Below are positions 1 through 8,197 of a DNA stretch of 64,000 bases, one piece after another. The notes under the pieces were generated by a model, which was not told the DNA's origin, made no database searches, and saw only the letters and a program-made list of their open reading frames with translations. The stretch is from assembly GCA_026397015.1 (NCBI GenBank), contig JAPLVR010000003.1:1-64000 (forward strand), read 5' to 3'. Within the stretch, counting starts at the first letter, position 1, and each line of letters begins with the position of its first letter. Origin of the DNA: Candidatus Iainarchaeum sp. GTDB taxonomy: Archaea; Iainarchaeota; Iainarchaeia; Iainarchaeales; JAAZKV01. Position numbers and translations under genes: made by a program.

Positions 1-172
1 CTGAGAAGACCAAAACAAATCAGACTTACTCTTCACAACACCCGGCGCAGAATCAGAAAAACCAGAAGCCAAAACAACAACAACCAAACCAATAACCACT
101 ATTATCGCCAAAAGAACAACATATTCTATGGTACCCTGCGCCCTAGAAAAAGCACCTGCGGAAGAGAAGCAT
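1..172 (-). CDS. Class III signal peptide (type IV pilin/archaellin-like) protein, C-terminus truncated by window edge
   Basis: Manual minus-strand translation from ATG at 172: MLLFRRCFSRAQGTIEYVVLLAIIVVIGLVVVVLASGFSDSAPGVVKSKSDLFWSSQ. QGTIEYVVLLA is the archaeal class III signal peptide pattern (QxxxEY + hydrophobic stretch). Open to the window edge and absent from the ORF track. TATA-like ctttttatacc lies upstream. Confidence 0.8.
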
Positions 173-263
173 CGCATGCAAATACTATTGTTTTAGTGGT
201 ATAAAAAGCTGCCTTTATTAGGAAAACCAAATTGCTGCCGAAGAAGGACAAAAAAGAGAACGA

Positions 264-415
264 CAAAAAAAGAAAACCCTTCGGAAGAGGAGCCGGAGGA
301 TGCTAAAAACCAAAATATCAGGTTCTTTACCATTTACGCTGGTGAGCACTTTACCTCTCGGCCCTCAACAACTTTCGAGTGCCAAAATTCCTTGTTCCAA
401 GAAAACCGGGCACTC
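264..415 (-). ncRNA. Candidate structured non-coding RNA of unknown family
   Basis: Palindromic TATA box gtttataaac (436-445) places the expected TSS near 415. There a GAGTGCC/GGCACTC stem starts, then short ACCA/TGGU and GGU/ACC hairpins, then a 3' hairpin (278-284/293-299) followed by a U-rich tract (264-276). No long ORF in the region. Confidence 0.4.
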
Positions 416-660
416 AATTGCAATAGACTTTTCTTGTTTATAAACATTTTGGTAATTTTTTAACCGCGCAATGTGCTAAGTCAATTGTCTAAAAAAGATT
501 CGCTGATTGTGAAAAGCATGAAAAAACCTGTTTTTTTCAGTTCAAGAATACAAAAAAGCAGGCCATTTGCAAAACGAATTCTGGCGCAGCCTGAATAAGT
601 TGCTTTTCCGCTTGCTTCCCGCCTTGGGAAGCGGCGGAAAAGCCACAAAAAAATAGCGCT

Positions 661-957
661 TTAACCGAATAGGGCTCCAAGCCCGGCTGCTGCTTCTTCT
701 TCTGTTTTTTTCTTGTCTTCTTCGTCGCTCTTTTCCACAACCGGCGCTGTGCCTGCTGCGGCTGGTCCGGCTGCCGGCATTATGGCTGCCTTCGCAATAG
801 CTTCGTCTATGTTTATGTTTTTTATCGAAGCAACCAATGCTTTCACTCTCGCCGAATCGGGCTCGAATTTCGCCGCCTTCATCACAGCCTCAAGATTTTT
901 TTCGTCGATCTCGTGCTTTCCAGAGTGCAACAACATTGCCGCGTATACATATTCCAT
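661..957 (-). CDS. rpl12: Ribosomal protein P1 / L12 (archaeal stalk protein)
   Basis: [34 protein letters not shown]... with Ala-rich hinge and acidic C-terminus ending GLGALFG; follows P0. Confidence 0.95.
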   Translation of the reverse strand: MEYVYAAMLLHSGKHEIDEKNLEAVMKAAKFEPDSARVKALVASIKNINIDEAIAKAAIMPAAGPAAAGTAPVVEKSDEEDKKKTEEEAAAGLGALFG

Positions 958-981
958 TTTTTCACCTCTTAAAAATAAATT

Positions 982-1791
982 TTATTTTACTGATTCCGGC
1001 GTCGCAGCCGAATTTGCCGATGCCGAATCAACAACGCCTTTTATCGCATTTGCTTCCCTCTGCGCTTTCATTACCAATAGCTCAACTGATTCTTCTGTGA
1101 AATATTCGGCATTCACCGCCAAATTTAAGGCGTTCTTGTATGCAACAACAAATTTCTCGAACAATTCTTCCTCATCAACATCAAGAACTGCCGCCCCATA
1201 AAACTCATTTTCCCCTTTGCTCAAAACACCTATAATTTTCATCCCTATCTTCATTGGTTTTATGCTGAGCTTTGAAAGAACATCCGCAGCAGCCAAAGAA
1301 ACTTTTTCCCCTTTTTTTACAACTACTTTGTCTTCGGAAATAGAAATTGTCGGGCCTGCAACTTTTACCTTCAACCCCACACCTTTCAATGTTGCCAATG
1401 CAGGGCCGGGAGGCAATCCGGTGTCTCCCGCCTGAATTATTATTTCTTTATCTGCAATGTCCCCTTCGCGCGCGAAGGCGCTTCCCTTGTTTTTCTTTAC
1501 GAATGAAAAAAGTTCGAAAGGGTTTTTCTTTGAAAAAATAACTGCGACACTTTCCTTTACATAAGGGTCAAGTTTGGAAGTATCAACGCCTGATTCGGCG
1601 AACGCGCGCTGAACAACCCTCGTTTTTGCAACAACTATTACCGCTTCTCCCGCCAGCCTTTTTCTCAAAAGCGAAATAATATTTGCCGGAAGGCTTTCAA
1701 GTGCCGCCACGGCAATAAAAGGATATTCCTTCGCCAACTTTTTTACGAGAGCGAGTTTCTCTTCCTTCCATCTTCTTGCATGAAACGTCAT
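982..1791 (-). CDS. rplP0: Ribosomal protein uL10 / P0
   Basis: Archaeal L10 sequence (AGDTGLPPGPALATLKGVGLKVKVAGPTISI...) and L1-L10-L12 synteny. Confidence 0.95.
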   Translation of the reverse strand: MTFHARRWKEEKLALVKKLAKEYPFIAVAALESLPANIISLLRKRLAGEAVIVVAKTRVVQRAFAESGVDTSKLDPYVKESVAVIFSKKNPFELFSFVKKNKGSAFAREGDIADKEIIIQAGDTGLPPGPALATLKGVGLKVKVAGPTISISEDKVVVKKGEKVSLAAADVLSKLSIKPMKIGMKIIGVLSKGENEFYGAAVLDVDEEELFEKFVVAYKNALNLAVNAEYFTEESVELLVMKAQREANAIKGVVDSASANSAATPESVK

Positions 1792-2456
1792 CAGAACTCA
1801 CCCATTTTTACCGGCGCGCCCATAGTGAGCTTTACATAAATAGATTTTACATTCTGTTTTTTTTGCGGCAAAGAATTCATCACCGCATCGTAAGAGGCAA
1901 CCATGTTTTCAGCAATTTCCTCGTCCTTCATCTTTTCTTTTCCGACAACAATGTGGACAACTGGCATGAATTTTCCTTTTTTGTTCGTGATTGTTGTCTG
2001 GGCTTTTGTCTTTGCAAGCAATTCCTCAAAATTAGCGGCGGTGGTTATCGGTTTCGGCATTTTTCCCTTCGGCGCAAGCTGCTGGCCCAAATGCTTCGCA
2101 ACAACAAGCATTACCTGGCCTTCCGCAAAAGTGGCATCCGCTTCAGCCAGCTCTGCGACTCCCTTCTTATTTTTCTCCAGAGCGGGAATTTCATTCTCCA
2201 ATATTACTTTGTCAACCTTGCCTTTCAGTGCTTCCGCCAGTTCCTGGCTTTTTGCAAAAACAATTATTTTTCCCGCGCCCTTTCCGGTCGCGTGCGGCAA
2301 AGAAACTTTTACACCTACCTGGTTCTGCGGCTTCTTCATGTCCAAGCCGGTAAAATTTATCATCATTTCAACGGTTTGAAGGAAGTTCCTTTTCGCCGAA
2401 ATTTCGCGCATTTTTTGCAGCGCCCTAATTGCCTCTTCCTTTCTCAACTCGAACAC
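1791..2456 (-). CDS. rpl1: Ribosomal protein uL1
   Basis: GTG start; uL1-like sequence (PHATGKGAGKIIVFAKSQE..., KNKKGVAELAEADATFAEGQVM..., LGQQLAPKGKMPKPI); directly upstream of L10. Confidence 0.95.
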   Translation of the reverse strand: MFELRKEEAIRALQKMREISAKRNFLQTVEMMINFTGLDMKKPQNQVGVKVSLPHATGKGAGKIIVFAKSQELAEALKGKVDKVILENEIPALEKNKKGVAELAEADATFAEGQVMLVVAKHLGQQLAPKGKMPKPITTAANFEELLAKTKAQTTITNKKGKFMPVVHIVVGKEKMKDEEIAENMVASYDAVMNSLPQKKQNVKSIYVKLTMGAPVKMGEF

Positions 2457-2459
2457 CTT

Positions 2460-2492
2460 CCGCCTAAGCGGTCAAACGGCCTAAAAATAGGC
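2460..2492 (-). promoter_or_regulatory. Two tandem hairpins in the rpl1 5' leader
   Basis: Minus-strand GCCTA-TTTT-TAGGC (2479-2492) and CCGC-TTAG-GCGG (2460-2471) immediately upstream of the GGAAGG / GTG start; TATA-like ccttTAAAAAc about 45 nt further upstream. Confidence 0.4.
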
Positions 2493-2535
2493 TTCGACTC
2501 AATTAATTCTAATAATTAAACCAAATGAAATGTTT

Positions 2536-2650
2536 TTAAAGGTTGATTTTTAACTTCCAAACAAAACAATACTGGCCATCTGTAGAAGTCAAATTGGTGT
2601 TGCCGAAAGAAGCAGTGCCGGAAAAATATGCTCCGACTGGAAAAAAAACC
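2536..2650 (-). pseudogene. Out-of-frame remnant of an SBBP-type beta-propeller repeat protein
   Basis: Minus strand translates to LVFFPVGAYFSGTASFGNTNLTSTDGQYCFVWKLKINL*, a typical single SBBP-like blade. No start codon; different frame from the preceding repeat ORF. Confidence 0.6.
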
Positions 2651-2656
2651 AGTTAA

Positions 2657-4093
2657 TTACCCCGATTGTGCTTCACCCCAAACATCCTCCGCATAATCAC
2701 CATCATCAATGTGATTGACATCGGTAAAACCAGAACCATCAAAAATATAAGCACGCAAACCACCACTCCCGTTAGCTAGATAAACATAATCACCATCACC
2801 CCAAACATCCTCCGCATGATCACCATCATCAATATGCCCGACATTGGCAAAACTGGAACCGTTAAAAGTATAAGCACGCAAACCATCAACACCATTAGCC
2901 AGATAAATATAAGTGCCGTCACCCCAAACCCCCGACGCCAAACCACCATCATCAATGTTACCTACATTAGTAAAACTAGAACCGTTGAAAGTATAAGCAC
3001 GCAAACCGTCAGAATAATTGGCTGAATAGATATACGTGCCATCACCCCAAACACCAGACGCATAACCACCACCATCAATATGCCCAACATTGGCAAAACT
3101 GGAACCGTTAAAAGTATAAGCACGCAAACCACCACTCCCGTTAGCTAGATAAACATAATCACCATCACCCCAAACACCATACGCATAATCACCATCATCA
3201 ATGTGATTGACATCGGTAAAACCAGAACCATCAAAAATATAAGCACGCAAACCATCAGTGTAATTGGCTAAATAGATATACGTGCCATCACCCCAAACAT
3301 TCATTGCACCAAACTCCACCTCATCAGTATGACCAACATTGGCAAAACTGGAACCGTCAAAAATATAAGCTTGCAAGCCAATGATAGGACCTTCGGTAGA
3401 TGAAGCTAAATAAACATATGTATCATCACCCCAAACACCAACCGCACAACCATAACCATCATCAATATGACCGACATCGGTAAAACCAGAACCATCAAAA
3501 ATATAAGCACGCAAACCATCAGTACAATTAGCTAGATAAACATATGATGGACAAGCTGGGCTCCTGTCACAATCAGAATCATCGCAATCTATGTCGCCGT
3601 CACAATCATCATCAACCTCATTGCCACAAACCTCATCAACGCCGGGATTTATGTCAAAATCAGAATCATTACAATCACCTGAAATGCCACTTGAAATATA
3701 CCCGCCCGGAAGCGCCGCGCCGGAACACACCTGCTGCAACACTCCTTCATAATACCCGTCCGAATCAAAATCTTTGTAGCCGGACAACAATTGCCAAACA
3801 CTTGCATTCCCGTCATCGCAATCACCGTGCCCCAAAAAACTAGACTCTCCGCTACACCCGCTCAAATCCAAATAATAATGGTCCCCATCACTATCAACAC
3901 AACCAGGAACATCAGGCGTACAATTGACAACAAACTCGGAGGGGCCGACAGTATGCTGGATACCATACTTATCCTTGTAAGTAATCTTCACAGAATAAGT
4001 CCGCGAACCACCAACACAACCAGACAAATCGGAAACTATAATCGTTCTATCATCGCCTCCGGAAATACTGGCGGAATCGAAATTCAAATCCAC
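2657..4093 (-). CDS. MopE-like Asp/Cys-rich segment followed by seven ~41-aa propeller-type repeats; probably 5'-truncated
   Basis: Repeats of the form YVYLANxxxGLRAYIFDGSxFxxVxHIDDGxxAxxVWGDGx. Upstream DCDDGN...DCNDSDFDINPGVDEVCGNEVDDDCDGDIDCDDSDC resembles the MopE metal-binding motif. Only GTG at 4093 is available; the frame stays open to a stop at 4205-4207 with no ATG and no signal peptide. Confidence 0.75.
   Translation of the reverse strand: MDLNFDSASISGGDDRTIIVSDLSGCVGGSRTYSVKITYKDKYGIQHTVGPSEFVVNCTPDVPGCVDSDGDHYYLDLSGCSGESSFLGHGDCDDGNASVWQLLSGYKDFDSDGYYEGVLQQVCSGAALPGGYISSGISGDCNDSDFDINPGVDEVCGNEVDDDCDGDIDCDDSDCDRSPACPSYVYLANCTDGLRAYIFDGSGFTDVGHIDDGYGCAVGVWGDDTYVYLASSTEGPIIGLQAYIFDGSSFANVGHTDEVEFGAMNVWGDGTYIYLANYTDGLRAYIFDGSGFTDVNHIDDGDYAYGVWGDGDYVYLANGSGGLRAYTFNGSSFANVGHIDGGGYASGVWGDGTYIYSANYSDGLRAYTFNGSSFTNVGNIDDGGLASGVWGDGTYIYLANGVDGLRAYTFNGSSFANVGHIDDGDHAEDVWGDGDYVYLANGSGGLRAYIFDGSGFTDVNHIDDGDYAEDVWGEAQSG
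2696..3560 (-). repeat. Coding tandem repeat, seven ~123-bp units
   Basis: Segments such as accatcatcaatgtgattgacatcggtaaaaccagaaccatcaaaaatataagcacgcaaacc (2700s and 3190s) and caaaccaccactcccgttagctagataaacataatcaccatcaccccaaaca (2757s and 3127s) recur verbatim. Confidence 0.9.
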
Positions 4094-4237
4094 ACCATCA
4101 ACATTAATCCCAGTAACAGTAACATTCTCAAACGCGCCCTGGCAAATAATTGTGACATAATAATAACATTCCCAAAGAAGTATTTTAATGTGCCTATGAG
4201 GGGTTCAGCTAATTGGGCTATCAGGGAAAAAAATTGG

Positions 4238-4708
4238 TCACTCAAGAAGATTGTCATATTTCCCTTTTTCAATTTCCTTTATTGCGTCAGCCGCGCGCAT
4301 CCCTTCAACCGTTATTCCCATTGAGTCGCAGCTGCCGGCAACTTCCTTTACCGCCGATTTCATTTTGTAAGAATTCATTTTTTCCCATTTCATTTCGGCA
4401 ATTTTTTTTAGTTGCGCGATTGTCAAGTTCCCCATTTTATCCGCCTTAGGATTTGCGGCGCCCTTCTGCGCGCCTGCTTCCTTTATTATCAGCGCACTTA
4501 TCGGAGGAGAGCCCACTTCAATTTCAAAGGACTTATCCCTGTTAATAATCACTTTTATCGGAACCTTCATCCCGGTGTAAGCGGCGGTTTTCTCATTTAT
4601 TTTCGCCACCACCTGGCCGATATTTACGCCTGTCGGTCCGAGCGCCGGGCCGAGAGGCGCGCCCGCAGTCGCCTTTCCGCCGTCAACCATTACTTTCAAT
4701 TCACCCAT
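4238..4708 (-). CDS. rpl11: Ribosomal protein uL11
   Basis: MGELKVMVDGGKATAGAPLGPALGPTGVNIGQVVAKINEKTAAYTGMKVPIKV... Confidence 0.97.
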   Translation of the reverse strand: MGELKVMVDGGKATAGAPLGPALGPTGVNIGQVVAKINEKTAAYTGMKVPIKVIINRDKSFEIEVGSPPISALIIKEAGAQKGAANPKADKMGNLTIAQLKKIAEMKWEKMNSYKMKSAVKEVAGSCDSMGITVEGMRAADAIKEIEKGKYDNLLE

Positions 4709-4772
4709 CTTTGCTCACCAACAAAAAATTTCATTATTTAATTTTATTATTTCTTTTCAACTTTAAATAATT

Positions 4773-5219
4773 TTAAGAAATTATTTTTATATTTTCTGCC
4801 TTTATCGTAACGGGGATTTTTACAGCCGCTTCAAGCAGTTCAACCGTAACTTCTTCCTTTGCAGGATTAACTCTCAAAACTTTCGCCCGCTCTCCTTTGA
4901 AAGGCCCTGCAATAAGCTCTACCTTTTGGCCGACCTCAATGCTCTTCATCAGGGGTTTGGCTTCGAGGAGCGTTGAAAGCTCTTCGATGTTTACTGCACG
5001 CTTAACAATTCCCGAGCCCTTTACGTGCGGCGTATCCGTTATGCCCCTCCTGACAGTAACTTCATTGTCCGCTTCAATCAGAATGTATCCCTTAATTCCT
5101 GGGATAACTGCAATCGAGTATATGTTCAATTCCTCTTTCGCGATTTTCGCGCCGATTATGTCCACCACCAATTGCTCCTGATTCACTACAGTCCTTACCG
5201 GAAAAATCATTTCAACCAC
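4773..5219 (-). CDS. spt5: Transcription elongation factor Spt5 (NusG N-terminal + KOW)
   Basis: NGN domain (YILIEADNEVTVRRGITDTPHVKG) and KOW (VGQKVELIAGPFKGERAKVLRVN); SecE-Spt5-L11 synteny. Confidence 0.95.
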   Translation of the reverse strand: MVEMIFPVRTVVNQEQLVVDIIGAKIAKEELNIYSIAVIPGIKGYILIEADNEVTVRRGITDTPHVKGSGIVKRAVNIEELSTLLEAKPLMKSIEVGQKVELIAGPFKGERAKVLRVNPAKEEVTVELLEAAVKIPVTIKAENIKIIS

Positions 5220-5273
5220 TTTAACAATTTAAACACAATTCAATTTGGGAATCCTTAAAACCCTATCTTTGCC

Positions 5274-5630
5274 CTAAAACCCGATTCCCGTAATCGAAAA
5301 AATGAGCGTTATAATGTAACCGATTACCCCTATGATGGCGATTCCGAGCGCGACCACCAATGCCATTCTTTTGTATTCATCCATTGTCGGCTTTTTTGAA
5401 ACGATAAAAATCCTTTTGCTGTCGCCTATGAATTTTGAAATCGCGCCGCCGATTTCTCCAATTAAAGATGGTTTTTTGAATCCGGTTGCCCCGCCGAATG
5501 CTCCTGTTTTTTTCTGCTGCGGTTCCTGCCTCCCGTCGGGCTGCCTTTCCTGATGCTGCCCATGTATGGTCGGCGCCTGCGGCTCCTGCTGCTCCGATTG
5601 CTCTTTCTCAATTTGCTGTTTTTCGTCCAT
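5274..5630 (-). CDS. secE: Protein translocase subunit SecE/Sec61-gamma with a hydrophilic N-terminal extension
   Basis: KRIFIVSKKPTMDEYKRMALVVALGIAIIGVIGYIITLIFSI; position between FtsZ and Spt5. Confidence 0.9.
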   Translation of the reverse strand: MDEKQQIEKEQSEQQEPQAPTIHGQHQERQPDGRQEPQQKKTGAFGGATGFKKPSLIGEIGGAISKFIGDSKRIFIVSKKPTMDEYKRMALVVALGIAIIGVIGYIITLIFSITGIGF

Positions 5631-5698
5631 AAACTCGCCACCAATTGTTTCGATAACTTAATTTTTTGCCGCTCGCACCTGGAAAAACCAAAATTGGT

Positions 5699-6913
5699 TT
5701 ATGTGAATTCTATTCCGAGGTCGATTGCGCCGCCCTTTGATTTTACATCGCCGTCAAGATACGGGAACCTTCCGCCCGCAATTACAACCATTGCGTGAAT
5801 CTTGTTCTTTGGCAGCTTGTCATCAACCATCGCACCCCAAATGATGTGGCTTGAAGCGTCTATTTTTGTTGAAACCGTTTCAACAATCAACTCAGCTTCT
5901 CTTAATGTCATGTCTGCGCCGCCAACAACATTTACAAGCGCCCTATTCGCGCCTGAAATATCCACATCAAGCAGCGGGGATGTTAACGCATTTTCAACCG
6001 CTTCCAATGCGCGGGATTCGGAATTCTCTCCGCCGGAGGATTCTCCAAGTCCTATCATTGCCGCGCCGCCCCTTGAAAGAATTGTTTTCAAATCGGCAAA
6101 ATCAAGATTTATCAGCCCAGGTTTTGTAACCATTTCCGTAATTCCTTTTACCGCGTTTGTTAAAACTTCATCGGCAACTTTGAATGCAGCATTAATCGGC
6201 AAATCCGGGGCGATTTCAAGTATCTTGTCATTCGGTATCACTATTATTGTGTCCGTATATTCTCTCAGTCTCTGCAACCCTTCAAGTGCGTTTTCCATTC
6301 TTTTTTTTCCTTCAACCGTAAAAGGAAGCGTTACCACTCCGATTGTGAGTGATTTCATTCCTTTTGCGACTTCAGCGATTACGGGTGCCGAGCCCGTTCC
6401 GGTTCCTCCGCCCAATCCGCACGTAATGAAAACCAAATCCAAGCCGCCGAGTATTTCCTGCAGTGGTTCCATTGACTCGCGGGCGGCAGCTTCTCCTATT
6501 TGCGGATCGCTTCCTGCACCCAATCCTCTTGTCAATTTTTTTCCAATTAGAATTTTTTTATTCGCTTTCGTCGAAAGCAAATCTTGGGCATCTGTGTTTA
6601 TTGCAAGCGTTACTGCGCCCTCTATTCCGACTTCGGCCATTCTTTCAATCGTGTTACATCCTCCGCCCCCGGTGCCCACAACAAGTATCTTTGCCTGGCT
6701 CTCCGCAAGCATTTTTGCAAGGTCACTGTCTGAGTGCAAAACTTTTTTTCCGCTTGGCTTAAATTTTTTTGTCTTTTCGACGGTCGGTTCCGCGATAATC
6801 ATTCCTTTTTTCTTTTTTCCCTTCCCACTTTTCAGGGCTTTTTGCACGGCAGAAGACTTGCCCTTCGCCTCGGCCTGTGCCCTCTCAATAGCGCTTCTAA
6901 CAATACGGTCCAT
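5699..6913 (-). CDS. ftsZ: Cell division protein FtsZ
   Basis: Tubulin signature GLGGGTGTGSAPVIAE, VVGTGGGGCNTIERM, NTDAQDL. Confidence 0.97.
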   Translation of the reverse strand: MDRIVRSAIERAQAEAKGKSSAVQKALKSGKGKKKKGMIIAEPTVEKTKKFKPSGKKVLHSDSDLAKMLAESQAKILVVGTGGGGCNTIERMAEVGIEGAVTLAINTDAQDLLSTKANKKILIGKKLTRGLGAGSDPQIGEAAARESMEPLQEILGGLDLVFITCGLGGGTGTGSAPVIAEVAKGMKSLTIGVVTLPFTVEGKKRMENALEGLQRLREYTDTIIVIPNDKILEIAPDLPINAAFKVADEVLTNAVKGITEMVTKPGLINLDFADLKTILSRGGAAMIGLGESSGGENSESRALEAVENALTSPLLDVDISGANRALVNVVGGADMTLREAELIVETVSTKIDASSHIIWGAMVDDKLPKNKIHAMVVIAGGRFPYLDGDVKSKGGAIDLGIEFT

Positions 6914-7138
6914 CTATCTTCCCCCCGATTTCCTTATCAGCAAACAATTTGAATAAGAACATTCAAAATATACTTATTCTCAAAGGAAACTTCTTTAAAA
7001 GCTTTTTCAAAAGCAAAAATAGAACAGAAAAAAGCAAATCCGAAGAAAGAACCACAAAAACCCAAAAAAGAACAATAAAAAAGGCATCTTATACATAACC
7101 TTTTCTGTTTCAAAACCCAAAGCCGGAAAGGAAAAGCC

Positions 7139-7166
7139 TTTATATAAAAAGTTCTTTTATATAAAC
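7139..7166 (+). promoter_or_regulatory. Tandem TATA boxes upstream of the R15P isomerase-like gene
   Basis: tttatataaa followed by ttttatataaac, 22-50 nt before ATG 7188. Confidence 0.45.
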
Positions 7167-7187
7167 AATAATTACCAGCTTGCAATA

Positions 7188-8159
7188 ATGCAAATCGGCG
7201 TGGAAAAAAAGCGAAGTGAAAAAATGGGCACAATACAAAAAACAGTGCGCGAAATAAAATCGCTGAAAATTCAGGGCGCCTCCAAAATAGGGGAGAAGGC
7301 GGTCGAGGCGCTTGCCAAAGCAGGCAGCGAAAGCAGCGCAAAAACTGCTGAAGAATTCAGGAAAGAGTTTTTGAAAAATTCAAAACTACTTTTTTATGCA
7401 AGGCCTACGGAGCCGGCGCTGAGGGCGGCAATAAGGATTTTGAGAAAAAGCATTTCGAGGGAAGGGCTTTCTGCCCAGGAAATGAAAACAATTTTGCGCA
7501 AAACCGCTGAAAATTATGAAAAGGAATGGCAAAATTCGCTGGAAAAAATTAAAGAGTACGGCGCGGAACTCATAGAGCCGGGGTCGACAATCCTGACGCT
7601 CTGCCATTCAACCTTGGTGGTTGAGGTGCTGAAAAAGGCAAAGAAAAAAATAAAAGCGGTTTATTGCTGCGAAACGCGGCCGCTGTATCAGGGAAGGATT
7701 ACTGCAAAAGAACTCAGCGATGCGGGAATAAAAGTTTTTTTGATTGCCGACAACGCTGCTTCAACGGTTTTGAAAAAATGCGATTATTTTTTCACGGGCG
7801 CGGATGCGTTTCTCGCCGACGGGGATGTGATAAACAAAATAGGGACAAAACAAATAAGCCTTTTGTGCAAAAATTATTCGACAAAACATTACGTGGTTTG
7901 CACGACAAACAAATTCGAACCCGCAAGCTTTTTCGGCAAGGACGAACCTATAGAGGAGAGGAATCCAAAAGAGGTCTGGGAGAAGGCACCGAAAAAAATA
8001 AAAGTGCTTAACCACGCCTTTGACAGAACGGATTCGCAGCTCATTGAAGGAATCGTTTGCGAGCTCGGAATCTTTCCCCCCGAAGCGCTCGCATCAAAAC
8101 TGTACGACAAGCTGAAGCTTGAAGACTCGCACGAGGATTTTTTGCATTTGGAGAAGTGA
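7188..8159 (+). CDS. Ribose-1,5-bisphosphate isomerase-like (eIF2B-alpha/MtnA superfamily)
   Basis: CCETRPLYQGRITAKELSDAGIKVFLIADNAA...DYFFTGADAFLADGDVINKIGT; AMP phosphorylase nearby. Confidence 0.8.
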   Translation: MQIGVEKKRSEKMGTIQKTVREIKSLKIQGASKIGEKAVEALAKAGSESSAKTAEEFRKEFLKNSKLLFYARPTEPALRAAIRILRKSISREGLSAQEMKTILRKTAENYEKEWQNSLEKIKEYGAELIEPGSTILTLCHSTLVVEVLKKAKKKIKAVYCCETRPLYQGRITAKELSDAGIKVFLIADNAASTVLKKCDYFFTGADAFLADGDVINKIGTKQISLLCKNYSTKHYVVCTTNKFEPASFFGKDEPIEERNPKEVWEKAPKKIKVLNHAFDRTDSQLIEGIVCELGIFPPEALASKLYDKLKLEDSHEDFLHLEK

Positions 8160-8197
8160 AAGCGACCTAATAAAAATAATTTCGAAACACAATTGGA

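Noticed and set aside
377-415. Stem-loop considered as part of a tRNA or intron-containing tRNA
   Set aside because: No T-loop (GGTTCGA), anticodon arm or CCA-adjacent acceptor pairing could be built.
537-740. 67-aa minus-strand ORF overlapping the rpl12 3' end
   Set aside because: Different frame over the conserved L12 C-terminus and A/T-rich spacer; composition ([12 protein letters not shown]) is a frame artefact.
2696-3560. Regularly spaced near-identical segments that could suggest a CRISPR array
   Set aside because: Periodicity is ~123 bp, in frame, and encodes a coherent protein repeat; no unique spacers and no cas genes.
4084-4272. Hydrophobic 62-aa ORF as a possible signal peptide for the propeller protein
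   Set aside because: It is in another frame from the propeller ORF; joining them would need an unsupported frameshift, so it is not called as the missing N-terminus.
2816-4324. Plus-strand ORFs over the propeller repeats (2816-3025, 3544-3843, 3791-4324)
   Set aside because: Antisense of a tandem repeat and Asp-rich coding region; His/Asn/Thr-biased translations are by-products.
5802-6956. 384-aa plus-strand ORF antisense to ftsZ (and similar antisense ORFs at 713-1201, 1776-2519, 11055-11597, 58082-58765)
   Set aside because: Low-complexity Ser/Pro/Phe-rich shadow ORFs fully opposite strongly conserved genes; no recognisable domain.
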